Translations under genes and position numbers: made by a program
Shown here: positions 47,168 to 60,315 of the stretch, one piece after another
Layout: the number at the start of each line of letters is the position of its first letter
Position numbering within the stretch: position 1 is the first letter of the stretch
Assembly: GCA_000711775.1 (NCBI GenBank)
Contig: ARYC01000075.1
Span: forward strand, 186,001-250,000
Source of the DNA: Oxytricha trifallax
Taxonomy: Eukaryota; Ciliophora; Spirotrichea; Sporadotrichida; Oxytrichidae
Length of the DNA stretch: 64,000 nucleotides
Reading direction: 5' to 3'
The notes under the pieces: model-generated
Told to the model about the DNA's origin: nothing
Database searches by the model: none
Seen by the model: the letters and a program-made list of their open reading frames with translations, nothing else

Positions 47168-50100
47168 TACAGTTCTAATTCTTTTAAATATGTTTTCTTG
47201 AATTTTATTTATTCATAATTTATTCAATTCCCTATTTTTTAAGTAATCATCTAAACTATAGAAGAAAGACTCTTTACTTATTTGAAAATACAAAAGAAAA
47301 TTAATGAATCATACAGAAGAAAAGCTTTAATAGAAAGTTGAAATTTTAATACTAAGAATAAACTACTTCAATAATTTTAGAGGAAATTTTGGTTGTTCAT
47401 TACCAGAGGAACAATGTGAGATAGAAGAAGAAGGTAACAAATTAAAAATACTGAGATATTCTAAATAAATAAATGTTAATATTAGAAATAGATTATATTA
47501 TAATTCACTTCTTTGATTAAACAGTATATATTAAACTAATTACAATTAAATTTGATTTACTTCTTTTTTATAATTTATATCCACGATTCACTAAATAATT
47601 ACTCATGGGGTTTTATTTTAAAGTAAACTATCGTTTACATATTATTGATGAATTATTTTTTATATAAAAGGATTACAATAAAGAGTAAAATTGACAAATA
47701 AAAAAAAATAATAAAACATGTTGCTATTTTCAAAAAAAATGAAGACAATAATAAAAATTATAACTATTTAAATTTTTATATAATTATTAAAGTAAAATTA
47801 GGATTAATAAGATAGGATATTAATTGCTCCTAATAAATTAAGCTAAAATTATTTTAAAAATTCATAGTATTATAAAAAAATAGAATTTTTCAAACTCATT
47901 AATGTTGCTATAATAAGTAGCTAGGTTACGATGTTTATAAATAAATAAATAAAACTTTAGAAATTATTTTTTAAGAATTGTAGGGATTAAGTACATCTAA
48001 AAATAATCTAAATAAGTAAGGAATTTTAAATGATAAAAAAATTGAAACACTGTATAATATCATTAATTAAAGAGATCATTTAAAATTACTATTTATATAA
48101 AAATAATTAAAGAGCAGCATGAATAAACAATGCATTTGTGATTACTAAGGACATTAGTTAAGCTTTTAATGACATAATCTGCTTGTTAAATGAGCTTTCA
48201 AAAATACAACGAATATTCATATATCACTCTCTAGTGAAAATTTATAAATAATTTTATGTTGTTATATGTTAAGTGGAATTAAAGAAATTAAATTAGAAAC
48301 AACAAATAAACTATTTCAAGATATTTAAGAGAATTTTACTTTGTTTAAACATAAAATCAAACTGATTTTTTTTATAAATCTAACCATTATAAAATTTAAG
48401 CAATTATAATCTATAAACCAAACAAAAGCAAGTGTCAGTTTATTTTTTTTTATTTTTATAAACCATTTAATATAAAAAACATAATTTTTACATAAATTTA
48501 ATTAATGATTAACACTAAAAGTGATGTGATTCTTTTCTCACCTATTAAAATTAGATATGGTTTGGATAATTAAATTCTAAGAAATTGTAATTAAAAATTG
48601 AGAAGACCTAAATGTCTTCAAGTTTAAATGCTTATCATAACTTTGTTGTTTCAATCTTTTAAAAATCATTATATATAAGATATAAAATAAAATTAATAAC
48701 TTAAAGAGAATAATAATTTAAATTTAATAAAAGGTAAATATTTAGAAAGAATTTATATAAATTCAAATTTAGCATTTAAAACAATCATTTCCACCTAAAT
48801 TATTTAAATAATTGAAAAAGTAACTATTATTATGAAAAACCAAATTAATATAGATAAAGGAAAAATTAAAAAAGTAGAATTAAGACTTAACAATTGTTCA
48901 TAAATTTGCATGGGTTAAAGTTTAAATTGGGTATTTTATGTAAGTTTAAATCTAAATAATCAACAATTTTATTACGTTTACTTTATTCTGCAAATCTTGC
49001 CAAAGTATTTATTCAGACTAGCTATAACAATAGATTTTTAAATTAAATATTCAAGTCATTAAATAAAGTATATAGATTATAAATTATTTAAAAATTACTT
49101 TTAAAAGTTACCTTCTACTTAAATTTTGGATACCATTTTATATATATTATTAATATAACATTTCTCTTCTAAAAAAGGAAAATATTAATGCTTAACTATA
49201 CATTTTAAGTATTATATTTTTATCATATCTATTATTTTATTTGTTATCCAAAGATTTAATTCAAGTTTCTTTTCTTATTTTAGTGAATAATAAACCTTTA
49301 AATGTTTCTAAATTTATTTTGTCCAAATTTTTATATAATATCATTAATGCCATGTTATTTTTTTATTTTTTTATTGTAAATAAAAATGCCTTAAATTCAT
49401 TTTGTTATAATCAACTATTGTGAAGTTATTTTTTATTATCATCCGAAATTATTTTAAAATATCTATTATATTCTTTCTTAATAAATTGCTCTAACAAATT
49501 AAATCAAGAAAATTATTAATTTTATAATGATTAACAATATTTCTCGCTTTTTTATTTATTCCATATTGTTTTTAAAGAAAAATATCAAAATTTAAATGTT
49601 AAATATATCTATAATTGTTTAATATTTAAATGTTACTCACTATTAATTTTGTTTATAATATTTAAAAAAAATGATTCATTTTACATATTTATTTTTTAAT
49701 TGCTAACTGAAAAAGTTATGTAATTTTTTTATTAGTTTTTCATTCAAATTGAGTCACTTGTCTAGTTTTACCATTCTCTAATAAAATATTTTGTCTCTAC
49801 ATATCACTAAAAATTACATATTAAATATTGGATTTTGTATAAGATATATTAATAGTTATCACAAAAAATTCTACAAAAAAAATATTAATAATAAAAGAAT
49901 TTGATTAAAATTATATTTGATCTTAATATTAACCCTTAAATTTATAGGGGTAATAAATATTAAATTTTTATTTAATTGCCTATGATATTAAATGTTAAAT
50001 TATTATATCTATTAAAAAGGAATTTGAGTTGGACTCATAGTTTTAAAAAGAAATGTACTCTAAAAATTAAGAATAAAAATAGAATAAAAAAAAACAATGT

Positions 50101-50423
50101 TAAATTAATAAAAATAATTTAAAAGAATTACATACTCGATAATAAATAATATAACATATTGAAAGTATTTAAGAAATTTCATTTAAAAATCCAAGCTGTT
50201 TTTATCGAGATTAAGTATTGTAAGAAATTATAATTTTATAATTCAGAAAATATGAATATATATTTTATATTTATAAAAGTTTTCTTGGATTATTTTTTAC
50301 TAATGAAATAAAATTAATGTTTTTGAAACAACTTTTAATTTAGCAGTATGGTTTTTATTGCTCTTAATTCAAATTATTAAGTATATTTAAATTATAAGCA
50401 TGAATCTTTTAGGCATTACTAAA
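47168..50423. other. Long A+T-rich stretch, no gene seen
   Basis: The 60-codon frame at 49241-49423 is Leu/Phe/Asn-rich and judged spurious. No repeat pair or RNA gene supported. Confidence 0.55.
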
Positions 50424-50828
50424 ATTGTAGGAATACATTCGAGATGGGAAGATTTCAAATAATTCAAATAAATATGAATTAAAATTTGTTGAAGTTAATG
50501 TAGGCCAATTTATAAGATCTTGTAGTCATTTTATGAAAATTAACTCGACTTTGGTGTTGGCGGTTCTAATTTATTGCACCCTTGAGAGATAACCTGATTT
50601 AAATTAAATGCCTCTAAATTCATTAAATTTATACCCTCACATTTAAATCAATTATCTCGCTCAAGGGTGCGATAAATTAGAACCGTCAATACTAAAGTCG
50701 AGTTAATTTTATATTTTTATAGAATGACTACTAGATCTTATAAATTGGCCTACTTTAACTGCAACAAATTTTAATTCATATTTATTTAATTAATTGTAAT
50801 CTTCCCATTTCGAATGTATTCCTACAAT
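50424..50828. mobile_element. Foldback MITE copy 2
   Basis: The whole element folds back: the left arm from ATTGTAGGAATACATTCGA is inverted at the right end (CGAATGTATTCCTACAAT), and inner pairs such as GGCCAATTTATAAGATCT and TTAACTCGACTTTGG also have their inverse. The arms are about 190 bp with a short A+T-rich centre, and differ at scattered positions. It shares its ends and the GTTCTAATTTATTGCACCC core with the copies at 4.2 and 59.9 kb. TA follows the right end; the left flank does not show a clear TA. Confidence 0.85.
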
Positions 50829-51679
50829 AGTAAAACACAATTTATCGAAATTATCAATAAAGCCTTAATATCAAAATAATAATTAAATTAATCACTCTTT
50901 TCTTAATAACTTAGATCAATACAATTTAAATTTTAATAGTTCTATATATATATATCAATAATCTTTCCAAAAATATCTAAATTAATAACCCAGAGAAATT
51001 CAATTTTAAATTAAAAATCATTATTATTAATGCTGAGCTTAAACTATTAAATAAGAATTCATTTAAATTTTTTGTCTAGCTTTTTAAATTCTTTATTATC
51101 TTTCATAAATTATGAAATTTTTAAAATTATTGAAAATCATAGTTTCCATAATAAATTTAGAATAAACTAAATTTTATTAAAAATGTGATATTATTTATAT
51201 ATATTAGGATATGACAAAAAAGGCGGTAGATGAACCATCCACTCTGGCATTTTTTATGTAACTGTAATTTTTAATACTTAAAATTAGTATATTTAACAAT
51301 TAAATATGATATTTTTATTATTGTCGCTTTATAATAACAAAAATAATTTAGAATAAATTTCGACTTTAATCTTACAAACTGCGATAACTAAATAGCTTAT
51401 CACACAATAATAAATTTATCATTTTTATTTTTCCATACGAATGTTTTTTGAAAATAACTTATTATGTAGACTCTTCGTAAAAACAGAACTGAATCAGGAG
51501 ATAGATAAAATCAAAAAAATAATTTAGCTAATGCAATCACAAGCATTTAAGTAATACGCAATATTCCCTAAAATTGTATCATATCTAATCTATAAATGTC
51601 TTTAATCAGAATTAAATATTTTTCTAAGTAATATAAGTGCAGTTATTAAAGTTTTTATTTTTAAATTTCCAATTCTTAT
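50829..51679. other. A+T-rich stretch, no gene seen
   Basis: A short balanced patch at 51205-51255 (GGCGGTAGATGAACCATCC) has no recognised meaning. Confidence 0.45.
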
Positions 51680-52080
51680 ATATTTATCAATATTATTGTA
51701 AGGGGTCAGATTTCTCCAATCTATAAGTATGTAGCGTTCAAATACCGTGCTCTTTAAGTGCCCTCTCAATAATAAAATTTCTGTAAAATGATAGTAATGG
51801 TTCTATAATTAGTATATAAGAAAATCTTGGGATAAGAGAGTAAGCAGCGTATTGGTTTTATAGTGGGTACTTTGACCAATTGTTGGTGCCGTTGTAAGCA
51901 AGAAAAAACAATTCAAGAATAATATGATATATTCATACTTCCTTTATTTCTTAATATTATTTATTAGCATAAAACTCTTGAATCAGCTATTAAAATCTGT
52001 TAATTCATATAACTTGAAATAAAAATAAAGAATTACACTACAACCTAATATTATAATTTTAAATTTTAAAATAATTTTTA
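51680..52080 (+). pseudogene. Coding-like island, unknown
   Basis: A frame of about 130 codons without TGA includes GQISPIYKYVAFKYRALQVP, KKILGQESKQRIGFIVGTLT and NCWCRCKQEKTIQEQYDIF, then becomes A+T-driven. Only the first 80 codons show balanced composition. No ATG or domain was identified. Confidence 0.22.
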
Positions 52081-55000
52081 TTATAATTTCTTCTACTATT
52101 TACATTAAATTTTAATTGAATTATTTTATTAATATCAATTTTGTAATTTATGCATTTTATACTCTCATAATGTCTTAAATTTTATTTCTTTTTATCACTA
52201 TATAAAAGTTAACTTTATTTAAATATTTAAAAGAAGAGAATATTCTTTTATTTATGAATTATTTTTATTTTACAACATTCATAGAATTTCTTTTATAAAT
52301 AAATAGCTCATAATTATGCATTTCTATTTATTATTAAAATGCTTAAAATTTCCTTTTTATGTATTTAATTACGATATATATTTAATCAAATATGAAAAGC
52401 AATTAATAGTTATTATATTTTATCATCTTAATTTTTACTTTTAATAATTTTTATTAGTTTATACTTTATCTTTTTATATTTTAATTAATAAGTTTGTTTT
52501 CATTAAAAATTTTCTAATTTTATACTTATTTCCAACTGTATTTCCGTTATAAAAAGAGATTTTGCCGCTTTTAAACTCATATCTGGAAACAACAAATCAA
52601 AATCAATTGGAAATGGCGTAATATTGCTACACTCTTATTTTCATTTATTTACAAGTATTTACTGGATTTGAATTTATTATAATAGTTATAATCTTTAATG
52701 AATATTTCTATTAATAGTTTTAAATTTATTATTGTCTTTAATTTAAAAATTAAACTTTATCTTATATTTTATAAAATAAGGTAATTATAATTTGCTATTA
52801 TTTCTTAATAATTTCTTGAAATGGAATAACATTCACTAATTATAAAATATTTACTAAATAATTAAATTACTGCATAAAAAACCGACTAACCATTAATAAA
52901 ATTTATGCTCTTAATTATTATTAGGACATTATCTTATACTATGTAAATATATAAAATTTAAATTTAAATATTTAAAGCATTAATAATAGTAAAATGGTAA
53001 TGTACAGTTAAAGAATCAGTTTTCTTCTCTCAATATAGATTTATTTTAAACAAATTGCAATTATTATAAAATATAAAAAGGAGCCGTCATAGAAAATCTA
53101 TTGTAAAATTAATTTAAATATATTTGCACTTCAACAATTATTGATTAAAACATATGAATAACAGAGCTATTCTTTAATTATGCTAATAGTTTTTATTTAA
53201 AACTGATTATGTTTTATTCATAAATTTAAATAATATTTTAACAAGAAAATTTGTGATACTTACACTCACCGTTATTTTTAATATGTCTAACCTTTTATAA
53301 TTAGTTTCTAAGATTCTATTATGCTTAATTAAAGCTGATAAGATTTATAATTTACTTTTGTGAATGACATCGAAGATAACTTTTAATTAACTATTATAAA
53401 TAACTAAAACAAGTTGCAGTTTAAATGAATTGGTGATTGAATGGGAATAATTAATTGAAGATAATATCTGAGCATACTTAAAGTTATTGTTTGAAGTTAA
53501 TACTTTTCAAAATTAAGGCATTTTTTTATAAATAAATCTATGTTTCAAGTATTTTGATTAGTAATACTTGATAGAATCTCAAATAATTTACATTGATAAT
53601 TTATAGGATTCTAACTAATACTTATAAAAATAGAATTAAACAAATATTTTTAATTGAGAATAGTTTTAAATTATACTCCTGAATATATGCATGATTATTT
53701 CATTTATATACTATTGTGAAAAATAACACATTATTAAATTAATGTTATAATTATTATTATTTGACTAAAATTAGCAAATCTTGCTAATATCTTATTTGAT
53801 TAAATTCTTAAATTAATTAAATAGAGTATGAAGCATTAATAGAGATTTATACAATCAATTACGTATTTAAAAATATCAAAAATGCATATGTCACTATTAA
53901 GGATATAAAAAACGTTTTATAAAATATTAAAATTAATTATAATTAATAAATCTAATTGTTGTAATATTTCATATTTGGTATGTATTATATATATTTCATG
54001 AATTAAGAGGTTTCACAATTCCACATTAATCTAAAAAAATGAAATAGGATTTAAGGTATCTTAATTTAATAAAAAAATAGTATCTAATTTATAATCTTTA
54101 ATGTTAGTTTAAAAATATATTTATAATTTTAAACTTTATAAAATTTTATAATAATCTATTTCAACCTCAAGCTTAAAAGGGTTTAAAAAACAGATAATAT
54201 CATCGATAACTTGCAAGGTTCTATACTTATTAATGATTTATCTAAAATGCATATACAAAGGAAGAGTTCATTAAAAATAAATAGGAATGAGTTAACATAA
54301 TTACTATACAAGTTTTATCGAAAAGTTATAATTTGATATAATCAGAAAAAAGAAATAAAAGAGTTTGAAAAAAATTGGGGAATTAAAAAATAAATGCAAT
54401 ATAATTATTATATATAATAAATTTCTGAAAATTTAAAATTATAATTAGAATGAAGATAAAGATTAAAATTATATATTCCTATAATAAAAGTCTAAATAAC
54501 TAATATTATTTAAGGGCTCCAAGAAACCTCTCTCTCTCTTAGTATTAATTCGGCTCACAATTAAATAAAGTAAGTGTTTGAATATGTCAAAATATGACTT
54601 TAATATGATTGATGCATGATATTTTATAAACTTTTCTCGTTTTAATTAATAATTATTCATACTAGGATAATTTCAAGAGTAATATTAAGCGTGAGTAAAA
54701 GTATAATTTATAAATAAAATCTCAAAAAATAAGAATGAAATTTATATTCAAAAGATATCAAAATAATTAAATTATCATTCATGTAAAAATTAAAGTTTTT
54801 ATTTAAGTTAATATTAAGTATTATAATCAAACTACCATTTATATCAAAAATACTTATAATACAGGTTTGTTACAAGCCCCTTTAAATTCATTTTTTTTAT
54901 TTTTTATATTGCTATTAAAATTAATAATAAAATTAAAGCATTTATGTAATTTAAAATAATGTAATTTTCACTATTGTTGAATATTTTATGAACAATAACT

Positions 55001-57198
55001 AAATCTATTTGTATTTTATCTAGCAAAAACAATAAAATTTTGTGATGGCTTGAGAATTAGAACACTCCAGATATATAAATATAGGCATAAGTTTCTCCAC
55101 CACCACGATTTTATATTCTCTTAGAACTTTTTATTCTTGAATATGCCGAGTGCATTAAAGACATCGAAATCCTCTTGCTAGCATTGATCATAGGATATCT
55201 AAGCTATATAGTATAAATATGTTGGTATGCAAGAGGAAATCTCTGTAGCAACAAAAGAATTCCTATAAAGATACCTTTAAATTAGCTTGAGAAATTATGT
55301 TGCTGTTTCAGCGTTTTTTGCGCAATTTGTATGGTTTTATGTATGCATAATAAACATTTCTTGAAGAGTATAATTTAGTCATTCAAATTTAAAGCGCATT
55401 TTAATTGACGTTGTGATAATTTTTGTGAAGAGGTCGATGCTTGAGTCTTATATCTATTAGTATTTTTACCCGTGGAAGTAAATACATGATAAGTAATAAA
55501 TTAAATTATATAGTTATTCAAATTAATAAGTTATAAAAATATGTTTTAATTTTTAAAACTCAATTTTTTTAATACTTTTATATATGAATATAGCAATACT
55601 TTAGACAAAAAATGCTTGTGTAAGATTAACTTTTAGTACCCGAAGAAATGGTTAATTAATGCAATGCATTTTAAAAAATTAGCAGAAACTTACTTGAGTG
55701 AGAATGTGTCAATTAATTATAAATTGACAATATTTCTTGATTAATTTATACAAAATTATTATTTAAATTTAACTTTTTGCTATTAAAAAACCGTTATCAA
55801 CTTCCATTATATTAATTATATTGGTAGCTTTATATGTATTAGAGATAATATTACTAATATATGTATTATGGAAATTAAAAAAAATTTAATAAATATCTTA
55901 ATTAATTTGAATTATTTCATTAATTTATGAATAAAAGAAACATTTATATTTGCTTCAATTCCTCAAAAGCTCCTGAATCTAAATAATAGGTTTGAACTCA
56001 GCATATATTACACTCTTCAAAAATCTTAAACATTTATGAATTTAATTAAATAGGAGTTAATGAAAATTTTATTAATGAAATAAAGTATAAAATTAAATGT
56101 CTAAATTCATAAATTTCAAGTAGTAAATATAAATAATTATTCACAGTTCTTTAGCTTTAAAATTACATATGAATGAAATTAAAGATGATAGATTGTAGTT
56201 TTATAATATTTATTTTTAAATTTATAATTAAAATGTTCACTATTTTATTATTTAAACTCTACCAACTTAATAGTAATAAATTGTTTAATCATTTTTATTT
56301 TTTCAAAGCAAAATTTAGATTTAAATTAATGAAGGAAATATATTTTATCTATACAAATTCTAATAAATGATGTTAACAGTTATATAAAAGATTATGTTTA
56401 AAAGAAAGAATTATAAGTTGACACTATTTATTATTACCATATAATAATTTACATTTTTAGCGTGCTTTATATGAATAAATTTTAGTGCATTTATTCACAG
56501 ACATGTTTAAGTTTTTGATGAAGTAAATATTAAACCAGTAAACTGAATAAACTCAAATTATAATAGTGTATCTTGTTTTAAACATAGAATTGTATAAGAA
56601 GGGAGAGGCGAGACATTAATTAGTAAAGTGAGATACTCAGAAGTCAAAAACAATGGATGAAATTGAAAGTAGTATTCAATTATAGTGTGTATAATTTTTT
56701 ATTATAACTTTGTTTTAATATCTAAGTATAAAATATAATTATGTCAATGCAATTAATATTTTATAAACAATAATAAAAATATATTTGAATTAAAATATAA
56801 AGTATATAATCACTATAATAAACCAATTAATTTAGAAATCATTTAACTTTAAAAATAATTATGCCTTACTTAGATAAGTTACAATAAATTTATATACTTG
56901 ACTTAAAGTTTAGTAATTTTAGTCGAAGATTTTTCAATCATTACCTAAAAGTTATATAATAAACATTAGGAAATAATTATTAACATTTTTTAATGAGAAA
57001 TGAGAAAAAAAATATAGAATTGATTTAACTATTCAATGAAATATAAAAAGAACAAACAAAAATGAAAACTAATTTATTTTATTTTTAAAAAAATTAATAT
57101 AAATGCAAAAGTTAAAATAATTGTATGAGGATATAATTATTTTAATGTGTTATATATATACTACTTAGATGATTTAAATAGAATTATTAAGATAACTT

Positions 57199-57199
<1 letters not shown>
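52081..57199. other. Long A+T-rich stretch, no gene seen
   Basis: Frames such as 56173-56370 are Lys/Phe/Ile-rich and judged spurious. A (CT)n run lies at 54529-54540. A slightly balanced patch at 55050-55480 contains no supported frame. Confidence 0.55.

Positions 57200-57230
<31 letters not shown>
57200..57230. repeat. (AT)n microsatellite at the 3' end of the LINE remnant
   Basis: About fourteen AT units adjoin the downstream end of the minus-strand element. Confidence 0.8.
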
Positions 57231-57237
<7 letters not shown>

Positions 57238-57239
57238 TG

Positions 57240-57600
57240 CAGAACTCATAGTTATTGATCTTCTGTTTACAATGTGGCTCATCCCTTTTAATCTTACTTC
57301 AATTTTCCTTTAGTCAACCTCTTACGTCTATATATCTTCCTCTTCATTGTAATCTACTTCCTTAGGCATGCCCTTACCTTCATTATTATTGATTAACAGC
57401 ATGTTAAATACTTTCAATCCCTTCACCACATTCTCTGTAGATTAGGGCTTGAATTTATGCATGAACATATAATCTTTTACTCCGAGACTTTTCAATAGTC
57501 TCGCTTCACAATTAATGAATTCTTGCACCATCAGTCATGGGATGAATCTTCTCTCTGAATTTAATCTTCCAACTATCAATCTTCGACTTGTAAAAGTATA
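57240..57600 (-). pseudogene. C-terminal part of the LINE open frame
   Basis: Reading from 57600 towards 57240 on the minus strand, one frame with a single TGA gives TSRRLIVGRLNSERRFIP, LMVQEFINCEARLLKSLGV, KDYMFMHKFKPQSTENVVKG, LKVFNMLLINNNEGKGMPKE, DYNEEEDIQTQEVDQRKIEV and RLKGMSHIVNRRSI. Trp would fit at the TGA. It is the best-preserved part of the element and lies just before its tail. No RNase H motif was recognised, so its role after the reverse transcriptase is unknown. Confidence 0.5.
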
Positions 57601-59399
57601 AATTATCCCATTTAATACAGTGCTTTTATAAGTTACATAGCTCGTCTGAATCAACATAACCGCAAAAAATCTTAAATATACTTTGTATATTATTAGTTCA
57701 TTGTATTCCAATTAATCTTTTTAATGCTTTTTTTCATCATTTATACTCCATTGTTATTCAATAATTTGTGGTAGTAGATTCAAGTGTTGTTTTTTAATAG
57801 CGAACAGCGCCTCCTACATTTTTCTGATAATTTTTATATTTTTCATCCATGAAATGGTTTCTTAAAGTTAAATCTAATTTATACTTCCAATTTTATATTT
57901 ATCTGATGGTTCAATCTATTTCTTTGACTTAATTTGAAGAAATCTTATTAATCTTAGTCCTGAAGTTAATTATAATAATTATGGCAACAAAACTAAAATT
58001 TATTAATCTTAAATCTAAGATTTGAAAAGCATGAAAAAAATCTGCAGTCCAAAAAATGCATTCTTTTACATAGATATGTGCTTTGTCTCAAGTTCCTCAT
58101 TAATCTCCACTAAAAATTTATAACTTTTTTCCTTTGTTTTATAGCTTACTCAACCTCATTTACTTACACCATATTTCCTTTCTTAATTTAAGTTGATAAT
58201 TCATTTCATTTTAACATATTTATTTCAATTCTCTTATTTTTATATTAATTTTTCTTTGAAAGACTTTAAAATCAGCATTTTAATTTATTCCAATTTGCAT
58301 TAATAATTTTTTTTATATATAAAACTGTAATTTTTTAAATATCTTTTATTTGACGATAATACACATATAATTCCAATTATCTTATCCTTTAGACTAACCA
58401 TATCATATTTGTAATGATGTCTATTTATATGATTCTATACGTCAAATATTCTATTATATTACATTATTTTAGAAAATCTCGTTTGCATCCTGTTTCAAAT
58501 TCAACCGGTTAGCGTTGCTAAATATTTTAGTAGCCACTAAAACAATGTGAATACTACAGTAATAACTTTTTCCTTAATTTTTAATTGTTTTTCTTGACTA
58601 TTTAGATCATTTCCTTTTTATTAGATCATTCACTCTTTTTGTCTCATAAACTTTTCAATGTTAAATAACAATATTTTCTCATATTTATTCTAAAAATTTA
58701 TCACTTATTAATTCGCTGGTTTAGTTTCTTTCATTTGTGTTACATCCCTTGGTATCATTTTTTATATTGTCTTTTAGAGCTTTACAAACAATCAAATCTT
58801 TTCAATCTTTTGTAATTTAAAGATTTAAGCTCCTTACAATGAAATTTAATTCATTAGCCACTTATGAACGATAATTTTGAGATAAGGACAAATAAAAATA
58901 ATTTTTTATTATTATTGAATGAAATTAATAATGTTTAGCCAATCATTAAAATATAAAGTTCTATATATTGCTCTTTTAATAAATTAACCAATTAAAATAT
59001 GTAAATTAATTCCAGCTTATTTTAACTAATTCCATTAAATATTTAATAATTGTTATTAGCTTAATTTTTCTTATCTCTCAATCTTCGTTCATTTCAGACT
59101 AATATAGTTTTATTTATGAATTATAGTAATATTGATTGTGCCATCATAATCAAGTCACTCCACCAATGCGATTTATTTGAGTTAGCCAATTTCTAATAAA
59201 TACTTAATGTTTTTATATCTTTCCAAGTATTTTGTAAGAGGTTTTGTGTTATTATACATATATAACACCTTGAGTATCTAGTCTTTTAAATCTTATTAAC
59301 CTTGTTAATTCCTTCTATCAGGAATTCTCTATCAGATTATTTTGCATCACATAAGAATATAGTATTTTTAATGTTAGGTTTAAAATTGTGTGATATTCC

Positions 59400-59690
59400 A
59401 ATCCATTTCATAATCGATTACTCTTTTAAATTGTTGTGGATCTTTTACATTTACTGAAACATTATCTGCGAATTATTTTAGCTTGCCTTATTTAATTAAT
59501 AATTTTAACTCTTGCTACAATCATTAAAGAGCGTCTTGTTTGTAGATATTTATAAAATAGGAGATAATATACTTCTTCTTTTTGAAAGTCCATGTTAAAT
59601 GATGATGAAACAACTTTTAAATGCAATTTTGATATCTTTGTATGATAACTCTTAAGTTTGACAGCTTCTATGTCTTTTAAACTCACAATT
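59400..59690 (-). pseudogene. Reverse transcriptase core of the LINE remnant
   Basis: The minus strand carries, in frames that change between pieces, an LSPIL-like segment and then LKQFADNVSVNVKDPQQFKR and VIDYEMDWNI. The F-A-D-D box of non-LTR reverse transcriptases, which binds the catalytic metal ions, appears as F-A-D-N at 59472-59461; the second Asp has become Asn. The 64-codon frame at 59492-59686 (KLHLKVVSSSFNMDFQKEEV) covers the palm region just upstream. The spacing of about 25-30 codons between the two boxes fits the family. Confidence 0.6.
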
Positions 59691-59901
59691 TTTTCTATGT
59701 GAATTAATTGTAGTCTTCTATAAAAATTAAGTCTTTACGCTTTTCAATGATCTATCAATAGATAAGCTTCTCTTTATTTGAACTTAGTCCTAGAAGATTT
59801 TATATGTATAAGTAATCTCAATAATTATAAGTATGTGCTCTTACTTTTATTCAAATTATTTTGATAATTTTCAGTTTATAAAATCTCACTTTCTCTTCAC
59901 T

Positions 59902-60315
59902 ATTGTAGAAATACAATTGAATTTGGAAAATTAATTATAATTAAATTAATAATAAGCAAATCGTGGCAGTTAAAGTTGGCCAATTTAAACGATCTAGGGC
60001 TCATTCGATAGAGAATTCAAAATTAGCTGGACTTTATTATTGGCGGTACTATTTTATCGCATCCCTGGAGCGAGTTAACTCGACTTTAATGTGAGGGTAT
60101 AATTTATTGAATTTAATGAGTTTATTTAAAGTCTAGTTAACTCGCTCCAGGGATGCGATAAAATAGTACTTCTAATAATAAAGTCCAGCTACTTTTTAAT
60201 TCTCTATCTAATGAGCCCTAGATCGTTTAAATTGGCCAACTTTAACTGCCACGATTTTGATTTATTATTAATTTAATTATAATTAATTTTCCAAATTCAA
60301 ATGTATTTCTACAAT
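59902..60315. mobile_element. Foldback MITE copy 3, inserted into the LINE remnant
   Basis: ATTGTAGAAATACAATTG at the left is inverted at the right as TGTATTTCTACAAT. The arms of about 190 bp carry AAAGTTGGCCAATTTAAACG, GGGCTCATTCGATAGAGAA and CTCGCTCCAGGGATGCG-type sequence and their inverses with few differences. With ends TTGTAG...CTACAA the flanks give TA on both sides, which suggests a Tc1/mariner-type origin. The good match between arms makes it the youngest of the three copies, and younger than the LINE it interrupts. Confidence 0.9.
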
